The notes under the pieces: model-generated
Told to the model about the DNA's origin: nothing
The model's input: only the letters and a program-made list of their open reading frames with translations
Databases searched by the model: none
Part shown: piece after piece, positions 18,836 through 29,356 of the stretch
How the letters are laid out: each line of letters opens with the position of its first letter
Position numbering within the stretch: position 1 is the first letter of the stretch
Translations under genes and position numbers: made by a program
Source: Hemicentrotus pulcherrimus
Lineage: Eukaryota; Echinodermata; Echinoidea; Camarodonta; Strongylocentrotidae
Reading direction: 5' to 3'
DNA length: 29,409 nt
Assembly: GCA_003118195.1 (NCBI GenBank)
Contig: BEXV01000714.1
Coordinates: 38,415 to 67,823 of the forward strand

Positions 18836-20005
18836 GTTATACGATTTGCAAGGGTTAACACTTGTGTGGTTTTTGTCCCTCCCTGTCTTTTGACATTTGG
18901 ATGATGGTGGTACTATCTGTCTCACCCCCTCTACCGTCCCTGTCAGCTTTAATCGAGCATTCTGTCTATTTTAATCAAATACCCTTTCCTACCAACGGTC
19001 CGCCTGCATGCATTTCACTCATTATCTGCTTAAGATCAGGGCCAACGCTACGGATGCACTTAATACCCCCTCCCCTCACCCTCTCCTCTGTCCTCCTCTC
19101 TCCGCTCTTCCCCATCTAGCGCGCAACGTAGGACCATGGTGAATGCTTATCTGTTTGATTAGTAATGAATGTATGAACTATGATATAATGTGTTGATTGA
19201 CATGATAATAAACAGACCCATTCTTATCCTTAACGCATCAGTTCAGATTAATGCGTTACGAGTTTGATTGAAATGATTGCCGGTTTGTTTTTCTGGGTAT
19301 TTCAACTCCCAAAGGAAAAATAGTGAATTTCAACAGCGTGGTTGTTAATTTACGTGGACATGCATGTTTGATACATTAAGGTATTTAATATTCACAAACA
19401 TGTGCCTTCAGTTTTCGTTGCTAATCGAGGATATCACATGCTGATACATCGTTTGATTTTCCATAACACGTCCTTTTGAAAAACGAGCACCACTTGGTTT
19501 AATCAAGAACGCTTGATCATTATCGACGCAGCTGCTGTCACAAATAATGAAAACTCAGGTGACAATTGTCTGTTTTTTGCGGATTGATTCGAAAACAAAA
19601 TAGTCCCGTTAGCTTTGTAAGCGATTCCCTCAAAATTGAAATCCTCCCCCACTCTCGGCCTCTCATTATTCTGTGAGCTGGAAAGAGTGATTCTAGCTCG
19701 GCCAAGCACCCCTTCAGAGCCGAGTGTTCGTAGAATTTGTTATCGGGTTCCCCCTTAATAATGTAGGTTATATGAATAATCCCCGATAAAGATATTTGCT
19801 ACATCAGAGAAAAGGGTTTGTTGTAAACTCATTCTTGCAATTACAATGACCAAAGACGCTTTCATTTCATTTAATGTTTACTTAATTTCTTCATCAACGA
19901 TAACCGCCAGTGGAATTTATTACAAGTAGCGTTCCAGCTTACGGAAAACGCCATCTATCTTGACGGTTTTTTGTTAATGATGGTGGTGATTTTGTCTGAC
20001 CACTG
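18836..20005. other. Non-coding spacer with acceptor-like tract
   Basis: A C/T-rich run at about 19066-19119 ends CCCCATCTAG, a strong-looking 3' splice site. It is followed shortly by ACCATGG at about 19133-19139, opening only eight codons. An 8-bp inverted repeat TTATCGGG/CCCGATAA spans 19740-19791. No gene model can be completed. Confidence 0.35.
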
Positions 20006-20541
20006 TTAAAGGTACTATGTCCCATTTGCAGGCCCAAAAAATGAAAAAGTTAAATTTCAACTGCATTTGAAAGATAATACTAATTTAGAACTTCCCTAAA
20101 AAAGGTGCGGCTTGAAAATGTCTTCAAGTGGAAAAATAACGACTATCAGTTGTAAAATGGAATTTAGGGCTATAGAGCCCAAAAGTAATAGTCTTGATTT
20201 TCAGACCATTGTACCGAATGGTCATACGTTTTATTCTGGGCAAAGATTCAATCAGTTTAATCTTGGCCATTACAAGAAGTGGGTTATTGAGGACAAATGC
20301 CCATATACCCTTTACAAATCTTTTCATGTATGTTATTACCAAAGAAGAAAAAAGCCAGTCAGTCACTCAATAGTGTCTGACAGTGAAGTCTAGCAAGTAA
20401 ACGGGTTTCCTTGCATAATTTGAATATGAGGACACTGCTAAGGTTTAAATTTCACAGATAGGACATACATGACATATTCATAATTCCTGCAAAGTTCTAC
20501 AGAATTTGAGGTTGGCTGCAAAAGGGACAAAGTACCTTTAA
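20006..20541 (+). mobile_element. Complete MITE with TTAA target duplication
   Basis: The element at 20010-20537 (528 bp) is flanked by TTAA at 20006-20009 and 20538-20541. Its termini are inverted: left AGGTACTATGTCCCATTTGC, right in reverse complement AGGTACTTTGTCCCTTTTGC, with 20 of the first 22 bases matching. Inside are two hairpins: GTCAGTCACT/AGTGTCTGAC (20358-20381) and GCAAGTAAAC/GTTTCCTTGC (20393-20414), each with one mismatch. A 93-residue open frame at 20112-20393 shows no transposase motif. TTAA duplication is the signature of piggyBac-type insertion, but the termini do not begin CCC, so assignment to a superfamily is open. A partial copy lies at 379-522. Confidence 0.8.
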
Positions 20542-22308
20542 AAACACACGAAACCAGAAGTTCATCACGGATTCAAGCCTCAAATCTTAGACGATGGTAA
20601 TTGTATATGCGAAGGTGAAAAACGAATTCGGCAGTTCTCAAACCGAGCCCCTGTCTTTGTATCACCTGCTTGAATGTATATGATGTATAGTGCCCTCATT
20701 TGATATGCGGCGGTGCTCAAGGCCTCCAATAGATATAGTCGACATCCATACCAGTATTATTCCTATCTCCTCGGCAGTACTGTTCCCTATGGTGTATAAA
20801 CATATTAAACGGCAAGACCTGCTCTAAATGGCATTCCCTTTTAGCGCGAAAATTTGCCCCCAGACAGTAATTACTGATATTTTATATTCACCTCTCTTTT
20901 TAATGCGTGGATAATGTACCACCGAGAGTCAAATATGACGGTGTATCAACTTGCTTCGTTTATGTTATTTTTTGTTGTTGCAATATTTTTTTCTGAATAT
21001 CCAGTCCCTCGGAGGGGATATAAGAAATGAGCAACGATGATACATTAAGACTACGCCGAGTGGAATAAACGGGACGACTGACAAAAATGAGCTACAATGA
21101 AATACATATTTGTGGCATTTTCACAGAAAAGATATTAAAATACATATTATGATAAAAAATATCTGTGATCATGAGCCAAATGCACCGTTGAAAATAGCCT
21201 GTAAGAATAGAGTCGATAATTATGACTGTACCCATTGTAAATCCGTCAGTTCAGCCATCGTACTGGGTTAACACTGACTGAGAAAGCCAGAATAGATCTT
21301 CTTGTTTACATGTAATGAGATCGTGGTTGCCTCCCCTGAACGCCAATTCAAGAGACCAAAGGGTCTACCTCTTTTCATGGAAAAACAATTCATGTATTAA
21401 ACCAAAAAAACGCTCCGCCCGATCCCTTACTGAACAACTAAGTAGCGGGGCTTTTGTAAATTACCATACCCCTAAGTAATAATCATGTAAATAATTAAGA
21501 GAGGAAACAAATATCAAGCAGGTAAAAATATTAGGATTTGGTGGTTTCAAATGTTTAGCCCCTTCTCTCTTTCTGACAGCGATGGGTCCTTCCAATGTCC
21601 GCTCACCAGTCTAGAGTGATCTTTTCCCATGATTATATCATACCATCGTAGTCTTCAGGCAGTAGCAGCGCGTGCCCCTTTCAAAAACCTTCGTAACAAT
21701 ACATGCAGTTCACGAGCAAAAGCGCCCCTCTCCAATTGTGTTCCTGTGCTCTGACCCCCTCCCCCCACCCGTTCATAAATTCTACTTAAGCCCCCCCCCC
21801 CCCCCTTGAAAAACCAAGAGGCCATTGGAAATCCACTAAATCGTTGATGACCTTCATCTTCAGGTTCCCTTTTCTTTCAATATAAAGTCATCATGCCGAA
21901 CTATTCACCTCGTTTACATAACGGCAGGTGAAACTCCCGGAAGCCATCTTCAATTGAAGGTCTTGTCCTTCTCTACTTCGCTATCAACGACCGTGATGTC
22001 GTATTATTGCGAGTTCATTGAACACGAATAAAGGTTACACGATGCCGGCAATGAAGGGGACAACGAGAGTTTCCTCACTGATGTTTGATTGACAAGACGT
22101 TACAACAGAAAAGAAAATTGCGATGATATGGTGAAATGCGAAAGGTTTTCACAAATGAATGTGTTGTTCGCTAATGGAAGCAGAAGGCTAAGCACGTCCT
22201 ACTTCTTTTGAAGGTGTTTTAAAGTTTTACCCCATCATTAGCAAAGGAGCTTGAGAAGATCCTTTCAGTATTACCACAATCATAATCGTAATGTTTAATG
22301 GCGTCTGT
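20542..22308. other. Non-coding spacer
   Basis: No gene supported over 1.8 kb. A C-rich area near 21755-21805 is listed separately. The rest is mixed AT-rich DNA. Confidence 0.5.
21791..21805. repeat. Poly-C run of 15
   Basis: Fifteen consecutive C bases in a C-rich neighbourhood (ACCCCCTCCCCCCACCC at about 21753-21769). The complementary G strand could form a quadruplex. Confidence 0.9.
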
Positions 22309-22520
22309 GTAGGTGGCGTGGTATAGTAGTTCATTCATTTTACTCTTGATCCAATGTTTGAGGGTCTGAATCCCAGCCGAGTACTAACGTCCCAAAGCAA
22401 GATATTTATCCATATTTCCCCCTCTACACACAGGTGTAAACAGGTACCTATCTTGCAATTACGGGTGAAAACATAATCGGAGAGCCGTATTCATATGAAT
22501 GTGGCTATCTTTGATAAAAT
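22309..22520 (+). mobile_element. tRNA-derived SINE, plus strand
   Basis: The head GTGGCGTGGTATAGTAGTTC contains an A-box-like segment. It is followed by TTTACTCTTGATCCAATG and a degenerate B box in GAGGGTCTGAATCCCAG. The body has ACTAACGTCCCAAAGCAAGA, TATTTATCCA and ACACAGGTGTAAACAGGTAC, matching the minus-strand SINE at 2690-2905. The distal end is unclear; no (ATT)n tail is obvious. It is a pol III retroelement, probably inactive given the B-box change. Confidence 0.75.
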
Positions 22521-22714
22521 ACCCAATTAATATCATCATACATTAACTATTGTTTTCATTTAAGACCACCTTCATGTCATGGCAATGGAATAGAGCAGCG
22601 TAGGTTATGCGTTACATTGTGTAGTCTTACCATTTATCCCTGGCCTATACAACTCCCTGCAACTAGACTCCTACTCCTTGGAAACCCTTTAGATTATCAC
22701 ACCTCGACTCGTTG

Positions 22715-22790
22715 GACAGCCTTTTCAGGGGTGTCCCGGGCAACTGTCTGTGGAGGTGGTAGTCCAGACTCCAGAGGATAGTTGTCCCGG
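22715..22790. repeat. Small imperfect inverted repeat
   Basis: CCCGGGCAACTGTC (22735-22748 region) pairs imperfectly with GATAGTTGTCCCGG about 40 bases downstream. It is a possible hairpin of unknown role. Confidence 0.3.
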
Positions 22791-22799
22791 ACTCGTTAC

Positions 22800-23210
22800 A
22801 TTAGCGCTATCTAACTTAGATGTGGATATCGTGTTCAATCATCTTTAACAATACGAATTGTAAAACGTTATACTGTCTGTCGAGAATTAAGCCACTATCA
22901 GATAATGATTATATTCGAATGTCTCCCTGAAGGGCAGTCATTAACTAACAGCACAAAGAATAATGACACGGTACATTACAATACCATAATCTAACGTAGA
23001 TATAGACGTAGTTTTTAAGAACTATCTGTAACTAAAAACTATACCGTCTACGGACCAAATTTCAAAATCGTTAATCTTACACCGTAATGATTGTCTGAGA
23101 AGAATGATCTAGTTCTATAGGCTTAGCTACAACATTTATATTAATCGTACAACCAATTTTTATTTGATTTACACTTGTCTACCTTAGATATGAATGTAGT
23201 ACCTGACTAC
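22800..23210 (+). repeat. Diverged tandem repeat, period about 180 bp
   Basis: ATCTAACTTAGATGTGGATA (from 22809), ATCTAACGTAGATATAGACG (from 22989) and TCTACCTTAGATATGAATG (from 23178) recur at 180 and 188 bp spacing. A second pair of landmarks, ATACTGTCTGTCG (22870) and ATACCGTCTACGG (23041), keeps the same order. Between the landmarks the alignment is loose. It could be an old satellite-like array; the call rests on short matches made by eye. Confidence 0.3.
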
Positions 23211-24903
23211 AGCAATGTATCATTTTCGAATAATGGAGTATTCTCGCATATATATCTCGCACTCCAGCCTCTTCGGGCAATCTTTGACATTAGCCTTTCT
23301 TAATGTTAACGCGTGCGAGATCAATCACAAGCCCGAAAGCCGGACAACCCGGTTAGGTACAGGTCAACTGGCATTAGTGAGTAAGTACCTTAGTAAATAA
23401 CTTGAAAAGGGCAATCAGTCGTACATGCTAAAGTACAGTTCTAGGTCACGTGACGGTACAAAGCATCTTGGTATCAGTTTGTAAATTGAGGAGCATTAAC
23501 GAGAAAGTTGTGAAAATACAAGGTGTCATATCGTTACCGTATTGCAAACTGATATAATTTATTCTAATAACTGTTACTTAATAAATCACAAGAAGTCTTA
23601 TGTTGTTATGATTCAATAGAAACCTAAGATAAAAACCAATACGATAACAGTAAATGATATTCGTACAACAAGAGTCTTAGCTGCGAAAATTTGTATTACC
23701 AGAAAATATTGCGCACGTTCTAGTTCTACAAAAATAAAAAAAGATGAAAAATTGGAGACAAAAACATTGTACATAGCGAAAACAGGGATGTTTATTTCGA
23801 TAGCAGTGGTATAGATACGAGAGCTAACGGCTTAACATTGCCTTAATTTGAATATAGCTCTGCCTTGTGAATGTTGAGTAATTTGCGTTCCCGTTTTCAC
23901 GACCCCTCCATCATGCTTATGCCCCAGGCACGGGTACGTGTTCTCACTAGCCTGTCTACATGACGGATTACCATTGTCAGGTATACCTCACGGGATGGGT
24001 AGACGGACTTATGGGAACACGCCAAACACATTGGTTGTTAGTCAAAGTAGAATAGGAGTTACTTTCTTGTGTAAGGAATATCCCTAGCTGGGAAGTGTTT
24101 ATTTTCTAAAACTTTTTTGTTACAGGTAATCTTATAGGAAATGTTGTTTAATGAAGTTTAAACAAAATACAAGCTGAAAAGCAACTCCAATGATACAGGG
24201 CTCATGCATCTTGACAGAGCTCATTCAATGGTGGACAAGAGCTATTTAAAGAAGCATTCGGCCAAAGTTTAGAATTGTAAAGACACAGTAGTGCTACCAT
24301 ACATTTAGCACAAAATTCCTTTTCCTATGTTTTCACTCAACTATAATGATGACGTAAGATAAAAATAATTATAATTCTCTCTTATAATTTTGTGAAGGAA
24401 CCTACAGTAATACGATTTCTAAATCGACTACGACTAAATCGCATTGCTTTAGTTTGTCCCTGCATTTTATCAAGTGTTTATTGCTATTAAATAACTAAAA
24501 TTTTAATGAATGTGGGAAACCAATTAAAACTGAACCTGAAATCTTTCGAAAAAAGTAGAAATAATAATATAGCCATAAATATATTCCATTCTCAATTTTA
24601 TATACCTTGCATTATGTTATTCAAACTACAATGCTTTCAGAATTCTACGTAATTTTTAGATGGAACTCGCTTATTCCTTTTTAAATAAGAAATGGATGCA
24701 TGGAGCATGCACATTCATTTTCCCAGTCTCGTAATAATTATTTTATGCAGGATATGTAACCATAACATTTCATGAATTAATAATGTATCGTCTGAGGAGA
24801 GCCAAAATAGCATTATACCTTTTTACACAGATTGTACGCCATTCTGTCTCCCAGAGAGATTGCATCTGACGTTTATCCCCCTTGTAGAACTAGTGACTTC
24901 AAT
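23211..24903. other. Non-coding spacer
   Basis: No gene supported. One perfect E-box (23445-23454) is listed separately. The sequence is unusually free of microsatellites for this window. Confidence 0.5.
23445..23454. promoter_or_regulatory. Perfect E-box palindrome GTCACGTGAC
   Basis: The second exact copy of this 10-bp palindrome in the window (the other is at 9821). It is the preferred site of USF/MITF/TFE factors. No promoter is recognised beside it. Confidence 0.3.
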
Positions 24904-25144
24904 CAATGGCGTAGCCTGCTTGGGAAAAATTATGGGGAGGGAGGGGGGCACACCTAGTTTTCTCCATGGTTGACTGATTGTCATTTGTTTGATGTAGGAA
25001 CAATGGGAGGGGTTGTATCATTTTTGTTTTGCTAGTCCCTTTTTTTCCTTACACCATCTTCTCTCTTTTTTCTCATTTTTTCGGCATCATTTTTGCCATT
25101 TGGAGGGGAACATGCCCCTGTGCCCCCTCTTATCTTCGCCACTG
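24904..25144. mobile_element. 241-bp TIR element (CARTGGCG ends)
   Basis: The left end CAATGGCGTAG, followed by a G-rich run and GGGGGGCACAC, is mirrored at the right end. In reverse complement the right end reads CAGTGGCGAAG followed by AGAGGGGGCACAGGGG. Nine of the first eleven terminal bases match, and the G-rich GGGGCACA block is shared. There is no coding capacity. CAGTGGCG-type ends occur in hAT-like non-autonomous elements, but the adjacent 8-bp flanks do not give a clear duplication, so the superfamily is uncertain. Another CAGTGGCGTAACGC end lies at 29357. Confidence 0.55.
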
Positions 25145-26203
25145 AGATTCAGGTGATTGACAGTCTAATTTAATATCTTGTGTCTCATCTGGCATAATCC
25201 GCTTTTATTGGGAAGATATCATCGGGATACAATTCTGATTTGTATGACGAAGTGCGACACAATAACCCTATCCGCCGCTCTGCATACACATATTTTATTT
25301 ATCTATCATTTCATTTATACCATATTTTAGCAGCGTTGTCTTTTTGTTTCCTTTTAAATATCGCCTAGCTTTGCGAAATGTAGGTCTGACATAAAGAAAC
25401 GTCAGTTTAGGTCACTGCTATCTGTAATGATATTCAAAGTTCGCAAAAGAGGAACAAAATTAAAATAGCCCCCTCCCCCTAATTATGCCTCTGGCAGCTA
25501 TTTCGGACCTAAAAGATCAGCTTTATTGTCAGAGAGATTTCCTTTTGTGTGACCCCGGTTATAAAATCCTTGATCTGCCGGTATATTTATCAAATTTCTA
25601 TTTTAAAATGCAAGAGGTCCCAGGGCCTCTGGAGATATGCTCAATAAAACCCTTGTAATCTATGTATCAACCGTGTATAAGACTATGGGGTCGCCATACC
25701 ATTAGCCCCTAATGGATCATAGCTTAATTAAACTAAGTGCTACTGTCGACCACTGTATTTTGCCGATGGTACTCCCCTAATGCGCTAGCTCATTACTCGG
25801 TAAACAACTCCTCTTTTGTTGTTTTTCCCTTCTTCTATACTAATTAACATTATATTCTATTATCGTCATTTGAATCTATATTCTATCACGCATGGAAACA
25901 AAACAAATTTCCATGGATGATTAATGGATCATAAGGGATAAGTGAATTAAATAAAAATTTGTGTAACAAAAGAGTTTTATGTGTCATGCAACCCCCGCCC
26001 TCCTCACTTGACGCCACATGGCTACGATCCAAACAAGGTAGAAATTAACCTTTTATATCGCTATATCTTAGATTTACTTGCAGAAGGTGTTTCTTTAGGA
26101 TATACTATAGTACCTCGTTCTTTGTACTATTTCAAATACGAAAACGCGTCAGAACGCGTGAAAAGTATGAAGTCATGCATGCATCATTTTGCATTGGAAG
26201 AGG

Positions 26204-26205
<2 letters not shown>
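25145..26205. other. Non-coding spacer
   Basis: A lone end-like sequence CCCCCTAATTATGCCTCTG at 25475-25494 resembles a CAGAGGCATAATTAGGGGG terminus on the minus strand. CATGGAAA/TTTCCATG forms an 8-bp stem at 25891-25915. A frame at 25981-26259 runs into a GA repeat and is not supported. Confidence 0.4.
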
Positions 26206-26248
<43 letters not shown>

Positions 26249-26254
26249 AGAGGG
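26206..26254. repeat. (GA)n microsatellite with G run
   Basis: An AG array at 26207-26240 is followed directly by about nine G bases. Confidence 0.95.
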
Positions 26255-28059
26255 TCTAAGTGATAATTTGAAAATCGGATAATGATAAATAATTATGATA
26301 GATTTCTTTTCACATTTCTGAGGGCATTTCACTGTCACGATTGTAGAGAGGTTTAGAAGGAAATGAAATACCCCTACATCAAAACGAACGTCAAGTAATT
26401 GATTTGTATAAGTTCAATGCAAACGTACTGGAGTTATTACCAACTTTCAAAATATCAAATCTTGACCAACGACGAGTGAATAGCATTCATTGACGTAAAA
26501 AACTGTGGGAATAGCTTTAATTAGAATTTCGAAATGGCCATTCTGCGTCCATTTTGCATGCATTTCTCACGACGCGCAACAATAATTGTGGTATGCTTGC
26601 ACAAACTAATTATAACGGCATCGTCTGTATATTATTTCATGAGTGTAACAATGTGCTTTCTTTTTGGCAAAGGTAACCGCGTTCCGTATCTATTACTTTT
26701 TCCCATTCCTATTATGCTAGCTGATTTGCTTTTTATCAAGAATGGATACACCATTACCGAAAGCATGGGTAAATATTAGATGTATAGATGATGGTTTCAT
26801 GACGTGGAGTGGTCTAGTCGTTGAGCTCGAGGTATAAAATGCTGTGATATTCATTCGCTATGGGAATAATATATGACATGCGTGCAGGCAAGCGTGCTTC
26901 GATAAATGGGGAGGCCCATGAGTGGGGGTAGGTACAAAGGGAGCGGGAAAAAAAAAGAGAGTCGTGAACAATCATTGGTTCATTGTAGACTTGTGATGTT
27001 CAGTGCACGCTTGTAGAATGTGAGATTGCCTGACAATCGTTTACTATTCACAAGATAAGGATACGGGTTGAATTGTTCGAAGGCAGTATATCACGCCATA
27101 TTTGTTACCCATTCTAAACCTACATTGGAATTAATGCATTGATAGTGGGCGTTTGACCGTAATTCATGCTGTATTGCAGAGGAAAGAGAATTCAATCGCA
27201 AACTAATGTCATTACAATTGACGTGACCTGGTTTAAAGACAAATTGGTGACGATATTCATTGCCAGCTTATGATTATATGGAAAGGCTCCAAGCATTGTT
27301 CATTCGTTATGTTTATGCTATTGCAAAAAAAAAAAAAAACTATTTTGTATGGGCGCTTCCCAGTTTTCCTTAAGGAATAACCCGATTCATAGAGGGCGCA
27401 ATTTAAAAAAAACGTTGACCATAATACACCGAGTCCAGTGGAGGAGGATTATTTTTTTGTAAATAATATCAAAAATGATTAAAAAATCTTCTGAAAGTTC
27501 AGACTTGTATTACTCTTGGAATTAGCTTGTGTAACTCAATATACATATATCAGGATTTAATATATTTAGATTTAGATTAATTTTATGCCCTTCGTATATT
27601 TAAAAATACGCTTTATAACAGTTTGTGATAATATTTGAAACCCTTGGTAATAGAACTGTATAATTTAGAGGTAAAATATGACTAGTGCTTAAGCAATAAT
27701 TCGTTGGATTGAAATAGAAATCAACATATCGTGTGTGGCAATGGTACCCTCACTACCATGTAAGTTGTAAAGCTTTGTAATTTATGGGAAGCACCGTATT
27801 TTGCAACTTTGCCAAAAACTGTTCGAAACCACTCTATGATACTTAATGTCATCGAGATGCCAGACAATGTTTAATGGATGAATCGCACTAATTGTGTGTA
27901 TCCATTTATTCTCTTCGTCAACAACAGAAACTGGATGGATTTAATTTGGCTAAAGACCATTTGCAATTTGTTGATTGCCAGACAAGAGGGATTATATATT
28001 ATGGCTGAGTTTAATTGATATGCTGATGAAGGACAGAGCATCCGATTAAGCAAGTACTA
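26255..28059. other. Non-coding spacer
   Basis: A fragment GAGTGGTCTAGTCGTTGAGC at 26805-26824 resembles a tRNA-like SINE A-box region but has no B box behind it. A 15-A run lies at 27325-27339. An 81-residue frame at 26534-26779 is hydrophobic but has no family resemblance or coding bias that I can see. Confidence 0.4.
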
Positions 28060-28060
28060 T

Positions 28061-28106
<46 letters not shown>

Positions 28107-28290
28107 AAGAGAGAGAGAGAGAGAGAACAGGGAGGGGAAGAAAGAGAGGAAGGGAGGAAGAGATAGAGTGCTGACACGGAGAACGAAAGAGTCAGGGATT
28201 TGACAGGAAGAAGACAAAATAGAGACATAGAGAGAGAGAGATGGAGAAGGGGATATGAAGAGAGAGGGATGAAGAGGGAGAAGGAGAGTA
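28060..28290. repeat. Long purine-rich tract with (GA)n
   Basis: GA arrays at 28061-28126 with AAAG interruptions continue into a degenerate purine-rich tract to about 28290. Confidence 0.95.
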
Positions 28291-29356
28291 GGTAAATTGC
28301 TTACCTCTTTTCATCATAGGTAGGCACAAGAACAAACTAATGTCAGTGATTAAATTGTGCCTATTGTTGTGAAGATGGGGGGAGGGGTGGAATTGGCAAT
28401 GTAGCTATTTCCCTTTGTTGGGTATATTCACCTCCACCTTATAAAATAAAATGAATTTCTCTGCACCATTGGGAATCTGTACACGAAAGCAGCTCATTAT
28501 ACACATTCATCACGCATCCTTGTTTACATCACTTTTCTCTGTTGATTCCTCTCCATTTTTACACGGAAAAGGTCCTCTGTGCCATCCCATTATACTTCTG
28601 GATCACGTGGTTGCACTGAATTTGTACACCCGTGTCTGTCGCACACCTTGGCGGGATCGAGTATGAAGAACAAAACGCCATGCCGCCGCCGCCGCCGTCA
28701 TGGAATACTCCAAATGAATTTTATACGCCCTTGTCTGTAACTAAAGTCGTAATTCGATGCCTCATTTTACAATTATGCAAACAAATTCACCCTGGGCAGA
28801 AACGAGCCTTCGTATTCGAGTGCAAGGCACGAATGCTTGATGTGGGCTTTACAAACCCGTGTATGGATCGATAAAATCGAGAGGGGAACTCGAAGATAAG
28901 CAGCATTGTAAATTGTCAGACTGTGTGTTTCGTTAAGGTATCAATGTTTGGAGTGACAGTTATTACATGGGTGATCGTGTTCTTGTTGAGATGTGAAGTT
29001 TAATGTTGAAAAACCCGGCGATGGTAAAGGTTGGAAGAGTGACATAAATCGATCAGTCATACTGAATTTACATTGTAAAGGAATCATACCGATCATATAA
29101 AATGTCAGAAAATGTACAAATATAGTGCTCCCGCTTTGAGGAGTTTCATTTTTTTTGTCTAGGATATAATTATTAGCGATGGACTTCGTGGATTAAGATA
29201 ATGAAATAGTCATAATGGATTGGGTAGAGTTGCAATCATAGTGAAAGGTTTTTTTTTGTGTGGATCGAAACAAGCAAGTCCTCATATGACACAACAGCTA
29301 CAGGAATTGGAGTCGGTGAGGCTGTTTGTAGAAGTGTAAAATATATCAAGTCAAAA
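28291..29356. other. Non-coding spacer
   Basis: A (CCG)n run at 28682-28697 lies within a frame (28632-28874) that I do not consider coding. An E-box core CACGTG is near 28604. No gene or transposon boundary is supported. Confidence 0.4.

Noticed and set aside
20112..20393. A 93-residue frame inside the MITE, considered as a remnant transposase
   Set aside because: No DDE-type motif or zinc-binding pattern is visible; the element is too short, and the part conserved in the other copy coincides with a hairpin.
25981..26259. Frame with a donor-like CAAG|GTAGAA near 26036, considered as a first exon
   Set aside because: The only supporting signal is one donor-like site; there is no promoter, and the frame ends in the (GA)n repeat.
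26534..26779. An 81-residue hydrophobic plus-strand frame, possible membrane peptide
   Set aside because: Base composition equals the background, there is no splice or promoter context and no known family; hydrophobicity follows from T-rich codons.
28632..28874. Frame with a proline run from (CCG)n
   Set aside because: The proline run comes from a short trinucleotide repeat and the rest has no coding bias or family resemblance.
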